From: Gimesia maris
Lineage (GTDB): Bacteria > Planctomycetota > Planctomycetia > Planctomycetales > Planctomycetaceae
Assembly: GCF_008298035.1 (NCBI RefSeq)
Contig: NZ_CP042910.1
Location: forward strand, 1,198,001-1,262,000
Direction of reading: 5' to 3'
DNA length: 64,000 bases
Both the position numbers and the translations under genes were made by a program. Shown here piece by piece: positions 42,836-53,218 of the stretch (positions within the stretch are counted from its first letter, which is position 1; each line of letters starts with the position of its first letter). The notes beneath the pieces are model-generated. The model ran no database searches and had not been told where the DNA came from. It saw nothing but the letters and a program-made list of their open reading frames with translations.

Positions 42836-44665
42836 TTAAATGATTCCATGCAGTGGGCCGCCGGGGGCGCCCAGTTGATCTACGCGGTGGGTGATCTCGG
42901 GGTCTTCAATCAGAGGTGGGGCGTGCCAGGGTTTAATCCGGGCATCGATCACCAGAGCACCTCTGCAGCCCCAGTGCTTGTTCTCCGTAAAGGCATCAAT
43001 TCCGTCAATGTCGCTGGCGGGATTGGAGCGTGTGAAAACCGTCCATAAAAAATTGTTGAGGCTGGCCGCGGTAAATTCACTGTCATCGACGAGCACGATC
43101 AGCGGGAACTGGTTCAAAGAATGACTGGATGGCAGTTCCGCCGAGAACCGACGCAGGTCCTGATTGTGTTCCTGGTATGCAGGTGCTTTGACGGCTACGA
43201 TTCCCGGTCGACAGAGACAGGGATGTGAGAAACCAGCGGGCAGGGAACAGTCTGCTGGAATCTCTGTCGGCAGTTTTCGTTTCACCGGTCCGGCCGCCGC
43301 CATGACGACTTTGGATCCCGAATTGAATCCGGTTCCTGAGTAATCCAGCGTATCGATGGTCGTGCAGGTCTGAAAATGCAGATCACGTTTCCAGTCAATC
43401 CGTTCGAGCAGATGAGACAGGAATTCCTCAATCTCTTCTGCATCCAGATCGGGGCGATCTTCCCGGGCGACAATCAACAGATATTTTGCGAGGCTCAATT
43501 GTCCCTGTCCGAGAATCGCATTGGCGTTCGTCAGAATTTCCTGAGGCTTTCGCTCCTGATCGTAAGGGGTATAGCGTTCGCTGCCAATCGCCAGGAGCAG
43601 GGGATGTACGCCAGCCGCGTCGACGGCATTGACTTGTCGCACGCCGGGAATAACCGAAGGGATTGCAGGACCTGTAATTTCATGGATGATGGCACCGAAG
43701 GCGGTGTCTTCCTGTGGAGGTCTGCCGACAACCGTGAAAGGCCAGATGGCATCATTGCGATGATAGACGGATTCTACATTCATCACCGGAAACGGATGTG
43801 CCAGACTGTAGTAGCCCAGGTGATCGCCGAACGGGCCTTCCGGTAAGAGTTTTTCGGAATCGATCCAGCCGGTAATGCAGAAGTCGGCATCTGCATAAAT
43901 GGGCAGCCCGTTTTTGTTCTTCACCATTCTGATGGCGCGTTTGCTCAGGGCGCCGGCGAAGGTCAGTTCGGAAAGTCCTTCGGGTAAAGGCATCACCGCT
44001 GAAAGCGTCATGGCAGGACTTCCGCCAACGAAAATATTGACTTTGAGCGGCTCTCCTTTTTCGATCGCTTCTGCATGATGCACGCCGATACTGCGATGAA
44101 TCTGGTAATGCATACCGATCTGCTGATCCGGCTGGTATTCATTCCCTCCCAGTTGAACGCGGTACATTCCCAGATTGGAATTCATGAGGCCGCCCCGTCG
44201 GGGGGATTCTGTATAAACCTGCGGCAGCGTGATAAAGGGGCCGCCGTCATCAGGCCAGCTTTTGAGTTGAGGCAGATCGCTGATGCGAATCTGATTCTCC
44301 ATCACGGGCCCGGTTCTGCGCGAGCGGGGCAGCATGTGGAGCAGGGAAAAAGGAACACTTTTGTATCGGAAAGGATGTTTCCAGAACCGGGAAGGATCTA
44401 CTTTCAGTTCAACCAGATGGTTAACAGCCTGTAAAGCATCTCGAAAAATATAACGCGTGCGTTCCAGGGTACCAAACAGATTACTGACCATGGGAAAGCG
44501 GCAGTCTTTGACATTGGCGAAGAAGATTGCCGGGCCGCCTGCCTGATAGATGCGACGCTGGATTTCTGCCGCTTCGAGATTCGCATCGATTTCCTGTTCG
44601 ATTCGAATTAACTGGCCTGTTTGTTCCAGGTCATTGACGCATGCACGCAGTCCACGGTATCCCAT
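42836..44665 (-). CDS. UbiD-family decarboxylase
   Basis: 609 aa, the length of the longer UbiD-type enzymes. Prenylated-FMN and metal-site blocks are visible: 'MNSNLGMYRVQLGGNEYQPDQQIGMHYQIHRSIGVH', 'NIFVGGSPAMTLSAVMPLPEG', 'EGPFGDHLGYYSLAHPFPVM' (with the conserved Glu/Asp/His network) and 'ETGPAIPSVIPGVRQVNA'-like residues. UbiD enzymes decarboxylate aromatic or alpha,beta-unsaturated acids, for example in ubiquinone/menaquinone synthesis. The flavin prenyltransferase partner (UbiX) is not in the window. No Shine-Dalgarno sequence is seen. Confidence 0.9.
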   Translation of the reverse strand: MGYRGLRACVNDLEQTGQLIRIEQEIDANLEAAEIQRRIYQAGGPAIFFANVKDCRFPMVSNLFGTLERTRYIFRDALQAVNHLVELKVDPSRFWKHPFRYKSVPFSLLHMLPRSRRTGPVMENQIRISDLPQLKSWPDDGGPFITLPQVYTESPRRGGLMNSNLGMYRVQLGGNEYQPDQQIGMHYQIHRSIGVHHAEAIEKGEPLKVNIFVGGSPAMTLSAVMPLPEGLSELTFAGALSKRAIRMVKNKNGLPIYADADFCITGWIDSEKLLPEGPFGDHLGYYSLAHPFPVMNVESVYHRNDAIWPFTVVGRPPQEDTAFGAIIHEITGPAIPSVIPGVRQVNAVDAAGVHPLLLAIGSERYTPYDQERKPQEILTNANAILGQGQLSLAKYLLIVAREDRPDLDAEEIEEFLSHLLERIDWKRDLHFQTCTTIDTLDYSGTGFNSGSKVVMAAAGPVKRKLPTEIPADCSLPAGFSHPCLCRPGIVAVKAPAYQEHNQDLRRFSAELPSSHSLNQFPLIVLVDDSEFTAASLNNFLWTVFTRSNPASDIDGIDAFTENKHWGCRGALVIDARIKPWHAPPLIEDPEITHRVDQLGAPGGPLHGII

Positions 44666-44757
44666 CGGGGCAGAGTTCCATTAATCTAAAATTCATAGTT
44701 GGTCAGCTGAAAAATGCCAGCTGAAGCGTAATGTCTGCTGGGGGATTATAGCACGTT

Positions 44758-46056
44758 ATGATGAATCTGGTACCACTCTGGTGTCTGGTTTCTATTTTCA
44801 TTCCCGCTTTCATTATCTATGATGCGCCGGGTTGTGCCTGTTCGTGTTTTATCTGTTCGGAAGCTCTTTTAGAAAACAAATACATGGAAGTTTGGATCAA
44901 TGGCCTGATTTTGATCATGTTATCAATTGGCCATGCAGAGCTCTGGATCACATTCCTTAACCGTACGCATGCTCTGCCGGTTCATGAACCAACTCTCAAA
45001 AAAACACGGCATATTACTTACGTCATGCTGCTGGGTTTTCCAATCGTTTTGTTTGTTGCGGTGGGTCTGTACTCTCCCGGAGTGTTGCGCGGCGGAGAAT
45101 GGAGCCAGCTCGCCTTCTGGTGGAAGCCTGTTTTAATTCTCTGCAGTCTTGGATTTCTAGGGTTTCTGGTTTCTGTTTTCAGGCATCTGGTCTATCGAGT
45201 TCCCCGTCGTCAGTCAGAGAGCCATTCAGAGATGATTGACATCCGTGAACGGCTGGGGCACGAGTTGATTGGGGATGGACCCTATCACTATCTCGCTGGC
45301 CTCCCTTTCAATGAAATCTTCAATGTGGAATTTTCTCACAAAACATTCGTCTTGGATCGACTGCCGACAGCGTGGGAAGGTCTGAAAATCCTGCATTTGA
45401 GCGACCTGCATTTCTCAGGAACATTGACACGAGATTATTTTTGCGAACTGTGTCGAATCGGCCGGGAATCCAAACCGGATCTGATTATTTTTTCTGGCGA
45501 CCTGGTCGATCAGATGCATTGCCTGGACTGGCTGGACGAAACGCTGGGGCAACTGGAAGCGCCCCTGGGGCGATATTTTATCCTGGGGAATCATGACTGG
45601 AATCAGCTGAGTGAGCAGATACGAACGTCGCTGAGTGGTCTGGGCTGGATTGACGTTTCTTCGCAAACAGTTCAACTGGAACATGCGGGCCATTCGCTGC
45701 TGATTGCGGGAACGGAAGTCCCCTGGATGGGGCAGCATCCAGAGTTACCTGCTCAGGTGGGAGAAGAATCGGCGGATTTTCAGCTGCTGGTCAGCCACAC
45801 ACCCGATAATTATTACTGGGCCTGTTCGCAGGGATACGACCTGGTGCTTGCCGGACATACGCATGGAGGCCAGGTTAGACTGCCTTTCATCGGGCCGGTG
45901 TTTGCCCCCAGCGTGCACGGGACCCGTTATACCAGCGGTACATTCTACCGGAAATCAACGTTGATGCATGTCAGCCGAGGGGTCTCTGGAATTCATCCCT
46001 TGAGATTCTTATGCAGACCGGAATTCAGTCTGTTGACACTGTTTACGGGCAGATAA
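44758..46056 (+). CDS. Membrane-anchored metallophosphoesterase
   Basis: 432 aa. The N-terminal ~150 residues are three or four membrane helices ('VWINGLILIMLSIGHAEL', 'HITYVMLLGFPIVLFVAVGLY', 'WKPVLILCSLGFLGFLVSVF'). The calcineurin-like domain follows with all motifs: 'LHLSDLHFSG', 'IFSGDLVDQ', 'LGNHDW', 'SHTPDN', 'AGHTHGGQVRLP'. Homologues include YkuE-like and LpxH-related proteins; the substrate cannot be given. It is divergent from the UbiD gene. Confidence 0.88.
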   Translation: MMNLVPLWCLVSIFIPAFIIYDAPGCACSCFICSEALLENKYMEVWINGLILIMLSIGHAELWITFLNRTHALPVHEPTLKKTRHITYVMLLGFPIVLFVAVGLYSPGVLRGGEWSQLAFWWKPVLILCSLGFLGFLVSVFRHLVYRVPRRQSESHSEMIDIRERLGHELIGDGPYHYLAGLPFNEIFNVEFSHKTFVLDRLPTAWEGLKILHLSDLHFSGTLTRDYFCELCRIGRESKPDLIIFSGDLVDQMHCLDWLDETLGQLEAPLGRYFILGNHDWNQLSEQIRTSLSGLGWIDVSSQTVQLEHAGHSLLIAGTEVPWMGQHPELPAQVGEESADFQLLVSHTPDNYYWACSQGYDLVLAGHTHGGQVRLPFIGPVFAPSVHGTRYTSGTFYRKSTLMHVSRGVSGIHPLRFLCRPEFSLLTLFTGR

Positions 46057-46063
46057 CCTGAGT

Positions 46064-47095
46064 TCAACGCTGTACAGGCTGTGCGGCAGATGCCTGTCTG
46101 ACGGCCCCGTTTTCGGAGATATGAAATTCCGCCCAGATCGGGAGATGATCAGAAACGGTCAGTGCTTCTTTCTCTGACAGTTTGAACCGGGTTCGAAAAT
46201 CATAAACACCAGACTTGCCCGTAAATTCCTGAGATCGACGGCGACTGAAGAGAATGTTATCGTACTGTTTCGACTTTCTGGTATTGGTGGGTGTTTTCGA
46301 AACGGTCCACATAATGTCCGAAACCTGCCCCAGTTCTCCCAGGTGCTGATCATCGACATTCAGGTCACCCAGCAGAATGACGTCATCTTCCTGGCTGCCA
46401 TCATTGGCGACGACCCGGTAAACGTCGTCCAGAACATTCAATTCCTGATCGGTCTCATCCGGATCTGTGTGGATATTAATCAGGGAAAACGTAAAGGGAT
46501 TGCTGCTGGAAGGACTGAGGGTCCGGAAATGCGCAACGTACGGCGGGCGATGTAATTTGTCGTATTTATCGATGACGGTGTAGGTCCATTTTTCATTGAC
46601 GGTAATTCGCGCTGTATTATAGAAGTAGGCGTACTGTTCCTTGCTGGCCGTGCGACCCTGGCGGGGGCCGACCAGACAGCCGTACTGCTGTTCTCCTGCA
46701 TTGAGGATCTTCAGGAACTCATCCAGAAATGACTGATCCAGTGCACGAATTTCCTGGACGGCGACGACGTCAAACTGCTGAATGATGCGGGCCAGGATCT
46801 GAGGAACTTCCGGTTTCTGCATCTTGCTATGTCCAAACACCTGAATGTTAAAGGTGGCGATGCGGATCGTTTCATCGGAGCGGGGCAGATCAATCTCTGT
46901 TGCATCCCAGTCAGAGGGAGTCGACGGAGAGACCGTCGAAGAGATAATATCGGAGACCCAGCGCGTAACCTGTTTCGGTTTGACAATATCGAAATGGAAC
47001 ATGCCTCCACCCATCAGGCCGATGAGCAGCAGCGCCAGTCCGCGTAGTTTCCATGATTTGACGAGAGACGTTTTCTTTTTAGACTTTTCGGCCAT
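46064..47095 (-). CDS. Endonuclease/exonuclease/phosphatase-family protein, membrane anchored
   Basis: 343 aa from ATG 47095 (the frame is open to 47218, but residues upstream have no family match). An N-terminal helix ('LRGLALLLIGLMGGGMFHF') is a membrane anchor. The EEP fold shows 'RIATFNIQVFG', 'DVVAVQEIRALD', 'NIHTDPDE', 'VILLGDLNVDD' and 'SDHLPIWAEF', all the Mg-site residues of DNase I-like enzymes. The real substrate (DNA, lipid or sugar phosphate) is unknown. It is convergent with the metallophosphoesterase gene. Confidence 0.87.
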   Translation of the reverse strand: MAEKSKKKTSLVKSWKLRGLALLLIGLMGGGMFHFDIVKPKQVTRWVSDIISSTVSPSTPSDWDATEIDLPRSDETIRIATFNIQVFGHSKMQKPEVPQILARIIQQFDVVAVQEIRALDQSFLDEFLKILNAGEQQYGCLVGPRQGRTASKEQYAYFYNTARITVNEKWTYTVIDKYDKLHRPPYVAHFRTLSPSSSNPFTFSLINIHTDPDETDQELNVLDDVYRVVANDGSQEDDVILLGDLNVDDQHLGELGQVSDIMWTVSKTPTNTRKSKQYDNILFSRRRSQEFTGKSGVYDFRTRFKLSEKEALTVSDHLPIWAEFHISENGAVRQASAAQPVQR

Positions 47096-47338
47096 AGTAC
47101 CATCCGTGGTAATGCGTATGACGGGAGTATCGAGAGATTTCGGGGAGGGGAGTCGGGAAGGGGGTGAGAGTTGAGAGGGGCGCAATCTAGCAGATTTCCG
47201 AATCAGCGCGTAGAGCAATTTTCAGCCGGACGAATTGCTGCTGCTTGCTGTGAGTTCTCCGATGCGGTAGTCTGAATACTGTTTTAGATACTAAGCTGAC
47301 AGTAAGTTGTATGTCTCAGGATAACAATAGTTTACATA

Positions 47339-48487
47339 ATGGAGAAGCAGGCCTTGTCTTATCGTTTGACCATCGTAGTTCCTTCTCTGAGCCTGGGAGG
47401 GGCCGAGGGAGTTGCAGCGATGATGGCCAATCATTGGGCAAAGCAGGAGCAGGCAGTGACTCTGATCACCCTCGATTCTGCAGAAACCGATACCTTTGCG
47501 CTGGAGGAAGGCGTGCAGCGAATTGCGCTGGATCTCATGCAGGATTCGGGAAATCTGTTCCAGGCTATCTCCAATAACAGGTTGCGAATTAATTACCTGC
47601 AGGCGGCGATTGCCCGATCCCAACCAGATGTTGTGATCAGCTTGACAGATCGAATGAATGTGTTAACGCTGCTGGCGACCGGCAAGATGCGCTGTCCGGT
47701 TTTCATCTCAGAACGCTCCGACCCACGACATCATCCGATCGGCAGACTCTGGTCCTTCCTGCGAAAGCGAACCTATCCGCGCGCGCGTACCCTGGTTGTT
47801 CAAACTCAGGGAGTGGCTGATTTCTGCAGACAGTGGTTGAAATCGACTCACATCGAAGTGATTCCGAATGCGGTGCCTGTACCTCGATCGCCGGAAGTCC
47901 CCGCTGTTTCGGCTGAAACACTTGCTGTACGAACTCCTTCCAATGTGATTCTTGGTCTGGGGCGTCTTTCTCATGAGAAAGGCTTTGATCGTCTTCTGGA
48001 TGCTTTTGCTTCCTTAGCGGCAGAATTTCCGGATTGGCGGTTACGCATTCTGGGGGAAGGACCCTTGCGCGAATTGCTGCAGGAGCAAATCAACAAACGG
48101 GGACTGCAGGAACAGGTCGAGTTGCCGGGCTGGACGGCCGAACCTGAACTGCAACTGGACCAGGGAGCCATCTTCGTATTACCTTCCCGATATGAAGGCT
48201 TTCCTAATGCACTCCTGCAGGCAATGTCACGCGGCCTGGCTTGTATCAGTTATGACTGTGAGAGCGGACCCGCTGAGATGATACGATCTGAGACCAATGG
48301 TCTGCTGGTTCCTGCGGACAGTGTTTCAGAACTTGCGCAGGCATTGAAACGCCTGATGGGGGATGAAGCACTTCGACATCGGCTGGCTGTCGCGGCACTG
48401 CAGGTAACAGAACGTTTTTCTGTAGAGAAATACTTTCTGCATTGGGAGCAACTGATTGATCAGGCTATTTCCGAAAGTAAAACATGA
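47339..48487 (+). CDS. Glycosyltransferase family 4 (GT-B)
   Basis: 382 aa, cytosolic. The N-terminal domain has 'VPSLSLGGAEGVAAMMANHWAK', the usual GT4 acceptor-site opening. The C-terminal donor domain holds 'ILGLGRLSHEKGFDRLLDAFA', 'LRILGEGPLREL' and the EX7E-like 'LPSRYEGFPNALLQAMSRGLACISYDCESGPAEMI'. This is the layout of enzymes that transfer sugars to surface polysaccharide or lipids. The stop overlaps the next gene start by four bases. Confidence 0.9.
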   Translation: MEKQALSYRLTIVVPSLSLGGAEGVAAMMANHWAKQEQAVTLITLDSAETDTFALEEGVQRIALDLMQDSGNLFQAISNNRLRINYLQAAIARSQPDVVISLTDRMNVLTLLATGKMRCPVFISERSDPRHHPIGRLWSFLRKRTYPRARTLVVQTQGVADFCRQWLKSTHIEVIPNAVPVPRSPEVPAVSAETLAVRTPSNVILGLGRLSHEKGFDRLLDAFASLAAEFPDWRLRILGEGPLRELLQEQINKRGLQEQVELPGWTAEPELQLDQGAIFVLPSRYEGFPNALLQAMSRGLACISYDCESGPAEMIRSETNGLLVPADSVSELAQALKRLMGDEALRHRLAVAALQVTERFSVEKYFLHWEQLIDQAISESKT

Positions 48488-48861
48488 TGCAACAATACGT
48501 AATACTCCACCACGACCATCCCGAAGTACACTGGGATTTGATGTTGGAAGAGGAAGGGGTTCTCAAAACCTGGAGACTGCCGGCACCGCCTGAGATCGAC
48601 CCTGCTTCCGATGAAACGTCGATGAATCTGACCGCCGAGTCATTGCCCGATCATCGACTGGTTTACCTGGAGTATGAAGGACCCGTCAGTGGAGAGCGGG
48701 GCACAGTGGCTCGTTGGGATAAGGGATCTTTCACGCTCCTGGAAAAAAAAGCAGGCCTGTATGTTGCATTGCTGACAGGTGAACAACTTGCCGGACGCGT
48801 CACGTTGCAGCAGACCGATCAGGAATCCATCTGGGATCTGAACTACACCCCTTTTTTCTGA
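48484..48861 (+). CDS. LigD N-terminal-type 3'-phosphoesterase domain protein
   Basis: 125 aa, the size of the stand-alone domain. 'ILHHDHPEVHWDLMLEEEGVLKTWRLP' contains the His/Asp/His catalytic triad of the DNA-polymerase-ligase phosphoesterase; 'DHRLVYLEYEGPVSGERGTVARWDKG' and 'GRVTLQQ.....WDLNY' are further family blocks. It removes 3'-terminal ribonucleotides or phosphates during non-homologous end joining. No LigD polymerase/ligase or Ku gene is nearby. Translational coupling to a glycosyltransferase is odd. Confidence 0.88.
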   Translation: MMQQYVILHHDHPEVHWDLMLEEEGVLKTWRLPAPPEIDPASDETSMNLTAESLPDHRLVYLEYEGPVSGERGTVARWDKGSFTLLEKKAGLYVALLTGEQLAGRVTLQQTDQESIWDLNYTPFF

Positions 48862-48886
48862 TCACGTACCGATGTCACACAGAGTC

Positions 48887-49552
48887 TTACTGCGTGTCTG
48901 ACTCCGATTTACCTGCGATCCGAAAGAGACCGGTTTCCACGGCCAAGGCAGTCAGTTCGGGCAGTTCCGGTTTACGGCGATCCAGGTAAACAATGATAGC
49001 GTCATTCCCATTTGACTGACCCCATTCGATAAACCAGCCTTCTTTGCGGGCCTCCTGGATCAGCTCGGTAATGGCTTCATCGATGGGGATGGGGAGCAAA
49101 CCGGCGCGGGCCTGTTCCAGTTCCAGAACGAGGCGATTTTCTTTCATCAACCAGGGTTTGAATTTGAGGCTGATAATGCCCGACCATTGGGAGAGGCTCA
49201 GGTGAAATCCCAGTTCAACCTGATTCTTTTCGAACCGGATGCGCGGGTCGGTCACGCCATCGGGGACCCATTTGTTATATTTCTGATGCAGTTCTTCAGC
49301 CAGCCAGGCATTCACCTGCTGTTCGCTGAATTCCTGTGACCAGAGTGGCTCATGATTACGAACTTTGTTCACAACCTGCATGGAGCGCTGGACAAACTCT
49401 TTGGCTTCTTCCTGCCTCACTTCCGGTTCCATCTGTTCCTGCAGCGCTTCCTGATAAAAGTCAGGGACCTGGGCGGAGGACCAATAGAGCCCCGCCGCAA
49501 TCCCTGTCAGGAACAGCAGCACTAAAAAAAAGAACAGCAGGTAACGTTTCAT
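48887..49552 (-). CDS. Membrane-anchored hypothetical protein
   Basis: 221 aa with one N-terminal helix ('YLLFFFLVLLFLTGIAAGLYW') and a mostly periplasmic, charged domain ('FSEQQVNAWLAEELHQKYNKWVPDG', 'VELGFHLSLSQWSGIISLKFKPWLMKEN', 'ARAGLLPIPIDEAITELIQEAR'). The pattern resembles a frequent planctomycete family of unknown function; an LEA/AsmA-like beta-structure is possible but unproven. It is convergent with the LigD-type gene. Confidence 0.65.
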   Translation of the reverse strand: MKRYLLFFFLVLLFLTGIAAGLYWSSAQVPDFYQEALQEQMEPEVRQEEAKEFVQRSMQVVNKVRNHEPLWSQEFSEQQVNAWLAEELHQKYNKWVPDGVTDPRIRFEKNQVELGFHLSLSQWSGIISLKFKPWLMKENRLVLELEQARAGLLPIPIDEAITELIQEARKEGWFIEWGQSNGNDAIIVYLDRRKPELPELTALAVETGLFRIAGKSESDTQ

Positions 49553-49790
49553 GCAGGAATGCTAGGTGGCGTAGCGGGAAGCGTCAAGACCGGTACTATT
49601 ACCCGGAGAAAGCTCAGAAAACGTGAAAATGCAGTAAGTTGTATCTCTAAATATACTTGTCGGATGGGTGGTGGTCTTTTATGATCAGTCGTCTGAATCG
49701 AATCCATCGTGAGACAACTGGCTGCCCGGAGTGTTTTCCACGACTTTCTTTCACCCTGATCGCTTTCCTGCGAATGATAAGAGTCTATTT

Positions 49791-51362
49791 ATGAGTACTG
49801 TTCGAACGCGTTTTGCTCCCAGTCCTACCGGCTATATGCACATTGGAGGCATGCGGACCGCGCTCTTCAACTGGCTCTGGGCAAGGCACAATGGGGGGCA
49901 GTTTATACTCCGCATTGACGATACTGACCAGGAACGTAACTTATCTGAAGCGCTGGGGCCCATTCTGCAGGCCTTCAAATGGCTGGGACTCGACTGGGAT
50001 GAAGGTCCCGAAGTGGGTGGCGAGTATGGACCCTACTTTCAGTCTGAACGAAATGAACTGTATCGGGCCGCAGTTGACCAGTTGCTGGCAGCCGGGAAGG
50101 CGTATCGCGATTATGATACCCCCGAGCAGATTCAGGCCGACCGCGAAGCCGCCAGTCGGGAGAAGAAAAACTACCTGAATATTCGTCGTTCGCTGGAACT
50201 GACCGAGAGTGAACAGGAACAGTATGCAGCAGAAGGACGACCGTCGGTAGTGCGTCTGCTGGTTCCCCGTGATCAGAAAATTCAGATTGATGATGCCGTG
50301 CGTGGCCACGTGGAATTCGATGCCGGTCTGATGCCTGATCCGGTGATTCTCCGCGGTAACGGAACGCCGCTGTACAATCTGGCGACGGTCATTGATGATG
50401 CCCAGATGCAGATTTCGCACGTGATTCGAGCGGAAGAGCATCTTTCCAATACCCCGGTCCAGGTACTGATTTATCAGGCGCTGGGATATGAACTGCCTCA
50501 ATTTGCCCACATCCCATTTGTCGCGGCACCCGGCGGGAAAGAAAAACTGAGCAAGCGTAAGCTCGATAAATACCGCAAGAGTCCGCAGTTCAAGAAAATG
50601 TTCGATAAGGCGGATGCCGTCTTCCCGCGGATTGGCCTGGAGAACGCCGGTGGACTGGATCCGGTCATGGTCGAATATTACGAAAAGATCGGCTACCTGC
50701 CCGAAGCGATTCTGAACTCTCTGGCGCGACTGGGCTGGTCGTTGGATGATAAGACAGAATTTATGTCATTGGACACTATTGTCGAGAACTTTACCCTCGA
50801 TCGGATTGTCAAAGCTGCTGCAGGCCTGGATCCCGATAAGTTACTCAACTTTCAGTCACACTGGATGAACCAACTGTCGCTGGAAGAGAAAATCGAACAT
50901 TGCAGCCCCTATCTGGAGAAAGCGGGTCTGGTGGAAGATGCCAGCCAGCCTGAAGTGAAAGAGCGAATCAGTCGCGTAATTGTCGGCATGGAAGATCGAT
51001 TGAAAGTGTCCAGTGATATTCTGGAGTTCGACGAGTTTTTTGTGGCCGACGATCAACTGGAATACGATGAAAAAGCCTTTAAAAAGCGGATTCAGAAATC
51101 GGAAGAAGCAGTCATTTTGCTGGAGAAATTTAAGGAGCAGTTGGCTCAGACCGACGATTTTTCAGCAGCGGCCCTTGACCAGCTACTGCATGATTTTGTG
51201 GAAGCCGAAGGGATTGGCATGGGGCAGATCATTCATGCTCTGAGAGTTGCTGTCAGCGGGAAAGGGACCGGAATCGGGATGTTTGACTGCCTGTCGATTC
51301 TGGGAAAAGAGAGTTGTCTCAGGCGGATTGACCGGGCGATAGGTCTTACGCAGAACGTTTGA
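49791..51362 (+). CDS. gltX: Glutamyl-tRNA synthetase with an insertion after KMSKS
   Basis: 523 aa from ATG 49791 (upstream in-frame codons are not family-like). HIGH motif: '[21 protein letters not shown]'; '[16 protein letters not shown]'; KMSKS equivalent: 'KLSKR'. Catalytic and anticodon domains are complete. Between KLSKR and '[21 protein letters not shown]' there are ~40 residues, where most bacterial enzymes have a much shorter link. It charges tRNA-Glu; since glnS follows, mischarging of tRNA-Gln is not required. Both genes probably form one transcript. Confidence 0.93.
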   Translation: MSTVRTRFAPSPTGYMHIGGMRTALFNWLWARHNGGQFILRIDDTDQERNLSEALGPILQAFKWLGLDWDEGPEVGGEYGPYFQSERNELYRAAVDQLLAAGKAYRDYDTPEQIQADREAASREKKNYLNIRRSLELTESEQEQYAAEGRPSVVRLLVPRDQKIQIDDAVRGHVEFDAGLMPDPVILRGNGTPLYNLATVIDDAQMQISHVIRAEEHLSNTPVQVLIYQALGYELPQFAHIPFVAAPGGKEKLSKRKLDKYRKSPQFKKMFDKADAVFPRIGLENAGGLDPVMVEYYEKIGYLPEAILNSLARLGWSLDDKTEFMSLDTIVENFTLDRIVKAAAGLDPDKLLNFQSHWMNQLSLEEKIEHCSPYLEKAGLVEDASQPEVKERISRVIVGMEDRLKVSSDILEFDEFFVADDQLEYDEKAFKKRIQKSEEAVILLEKFKEQLAQTDDFSAAALDQLLHDFVEAEGIGMGQIIHALRVAVSGKGTGIGMFDCLSILGKESCLRRIDRAIGLTQNV

Positions 51363-51423
51363 GGCGAACTGAAAACAAAACAGGCATAGCCTGTCACTGA
51401 AGAATTCCATTAAGGAGTAAGGG

Positions 51424-53115
51424 ATGTCAACTCCCGAAGAAACGAAGTCAACCGATTTCATTCGAACGATCATTCAGGAAGATAACCGCACAGGCAAACA
51501 CGATGGTCGTGTGATGACCCGTTTTCCCCCTGAGCCTAACGGCTATCTGCATATTGGTCATGCCAAGTCGATCTGTCTGAACTTTGGGATCGCCAATGAG
51601 AATCCGGGGGGGCTCTGCAATCTGCGATTCGACGATACGAACCCCGAGAAAGAAGACGTCGAATACGTCGACTCTATCAAAGAGGACGTGCGCTGGCTCG
51701 GCTTCGACTGGGAAGATCGGGAATATTTTGCCTCCGATTATTTTGATCAGTTATATGAGCACGCCGTGACGTTGATCAAAAAAGGGAAAGCATACGCCTG
51801 TGATCTGCCTGCAGACAAAATGCGCGAGTACCGGGGGACCGCGACCGAACCTGGTAAACCGAGTCCGGGACGATCGCGTTCTGTCGAAGAAAACCTGGAT
51901 CTGTTCGAACGCATGAAGCATGGCGAGTTTAAAGAAGGAGAATACGTGCTGAGGGCGAAGATTGATCTGGCCTCTCCGAATTTCCACATGCGAGATCCTG
52001 TTATCTATCGTGTCCGCCATGTGCATCATCACCGGACCGGGGATAAATGGTGTATTTATCCCATGTATGATTACACGCATTGTATTTCCGATTCGATTGA
52101 AAAGGTGACTCACTCGATCTGTACGCTGGAGTTTGAAGATCATCGACCGCTTTACGACTGGATTCTGGAAGAACTGGAAATCTTTCATCCGCAGCAGATC
52201 GAATTTGCGCGGCTCAACATGACTTACACCGTGATGAGCAAACGCAAACTGCTGGAACTCGTGAAAGGCGATTATGTTTCCGGCTGGGATGATCCCCGTA
52301 TGCCCACGATTTGCGGCATGCGCAGACGGGGCGTCACTCCCGAGTCACTGCGGGCATTCTGTAAAACCATCGGTGTCACCAAGTTTAACTCGATGACCGA
52401 TAAAGTGGTGCTGGAGAACTGCATTCGCGATCATCTGAATCAGAGTGCCCCTCGTGTTATGGGCGTTTTGAATCCCCTGCGGGTGGTGATCGACAATTAT
52501 CCCGAGGACTCATCTGAAGAACTGGACGCGGTGAATAATCCCAATGATGAATCAGCGGGAACCCGGAAAGTGCCATTCTCCAAGGTGATTTACATCGAAA
52601 AAGACGATTTCATGGAAGATCCTCCGAAGAAGTTCTTCCGGTTGTCTCCCGGTAAGGAGGTGCGACTGCGGTATGCTTACTTCGTGACATGCGTCGATGT
52701 GGTGAAAGACGAAAATGGTGAAGTCGTCGAACTGCATTGCACCTATGATCCGGAAACCAAAGGGGGGGATGCTCCCGATGGTCGCAAAGTCAAAGCGACC
52801 TTGCACTGGGTTTCAGAAGCGCACGCACTGGATGCAGAAGTCAGACTGTACGACCACCTGTTCAGCATACCTGATCCGGATGATGTACCCGAGGATGTCG
52901 ATTACAAAACCAATCTGAATCCGCATTCTCTGCAGGTATTGAGTGGTTGCAAGCTGGAACCCAGTCTGAAAGAGGCAGAGCCGGGAAGTCGATTCCAGTT
53001 TGAACGGCTGGGCTACTTCTGTGTCGATACCCGTGATTCCACTCCCGGAAAGCCGGTCTTTAACCGCACGGTGACATTGCGTGACACCTGGGCCCGGCTG
53101 GAAAAGAAGAAGTAA
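51424..53115 (+). CDS. glnS: Glutaminyl-tRNA synthetase
   Basis: 563 aa; AAGGAG lies six bases before the ATG. The HIGH motif is '[22 protein letters not shown]', followed by '[18 protein letters not shown]', and the KMSKS equivalent is 'VMSKRKL' in '[14 protein letters not shown]'. The two-barrel anticodon domain is complete ('[18 protein letters not shown]', '[29 protein letters not shown]'). GlnRS is found in only some bacteria and comes from eukaryotes by ancient transfer. It lies 61 bases downstream of gltX. Confidence 0.95.
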   Translation: MSTPEETKSTDFIRTIIQEDNRTGKHDGRVMTRFPPEPNGYLHIGHAKSICLNFGIANENPGGLCNLRFDDTNPEKEDVEYVDSIKEDVRWLGFDWEDREYFASDYFDQLYEHAVTLIKKGKAYACDLPADKMREYRGTATEPGKPSPGRSRSVEENLDLFERMKHGEFKEGEYVLRAKIDLASPNFHMRDPVIYRVRHVHHHRTGDKWCIYPMYDYTHCISDSIEKVTHSICTLEFEDHRPLYDWILEELEIFHPQQIEFARLNMTYTVMSKRKLLELVKGDYVSGWDDPRMPTICGMRRRGVTPESLRAFCKTIGVTKFNSMTDKVVLENCIRDHLNQSAPRVMGVLNPLRVVIDNYPEDSSEELDAVNNPNDESAGTRKVPFSKVIYIEKDDFMEDPPKKFFRLSPGKEVRLRYAYFVTCVDVVKDENGEVVELHCTYDPETKGGDAPDGRKVKATLHWVSEAHALDAEVRLYDHLFSIPDPDDVPEDVDYKTNLNPHSLQVLSGCKLEPSLKEAEPGSRFQFERLGYFCVDTRDSTPGKPVFNRTVTLRDTWARLEKKK

Positions 53116-53144
53116 AGCAGTCGAAAGCACAATCAGGACAGCGC

Positions 53145-53178
53145 AAAAAAACACTCGTCGAACTGAGGTTCGACGAGT
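53145..53178 (-). terminator. Rho-independent terminator of the YTV gene
   Basis: ACTCGTCGAAC/GTTCGACGAGT (53153-53178) is an 11-bp perfect stem with a TGAG loop; on the minus strand it is followed by GTTTTTTTG. A second small hairpin GCACTT/AAGTGC (53187-53200) followed by GCTCATGTTTT may serve glnS on the plus strand. Confidence 0.8.
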
Positions 53179-53218
53179 GAGCCCATGCACTTCAAAGTGC
53201 TCATGTTTTAACTTTGAG

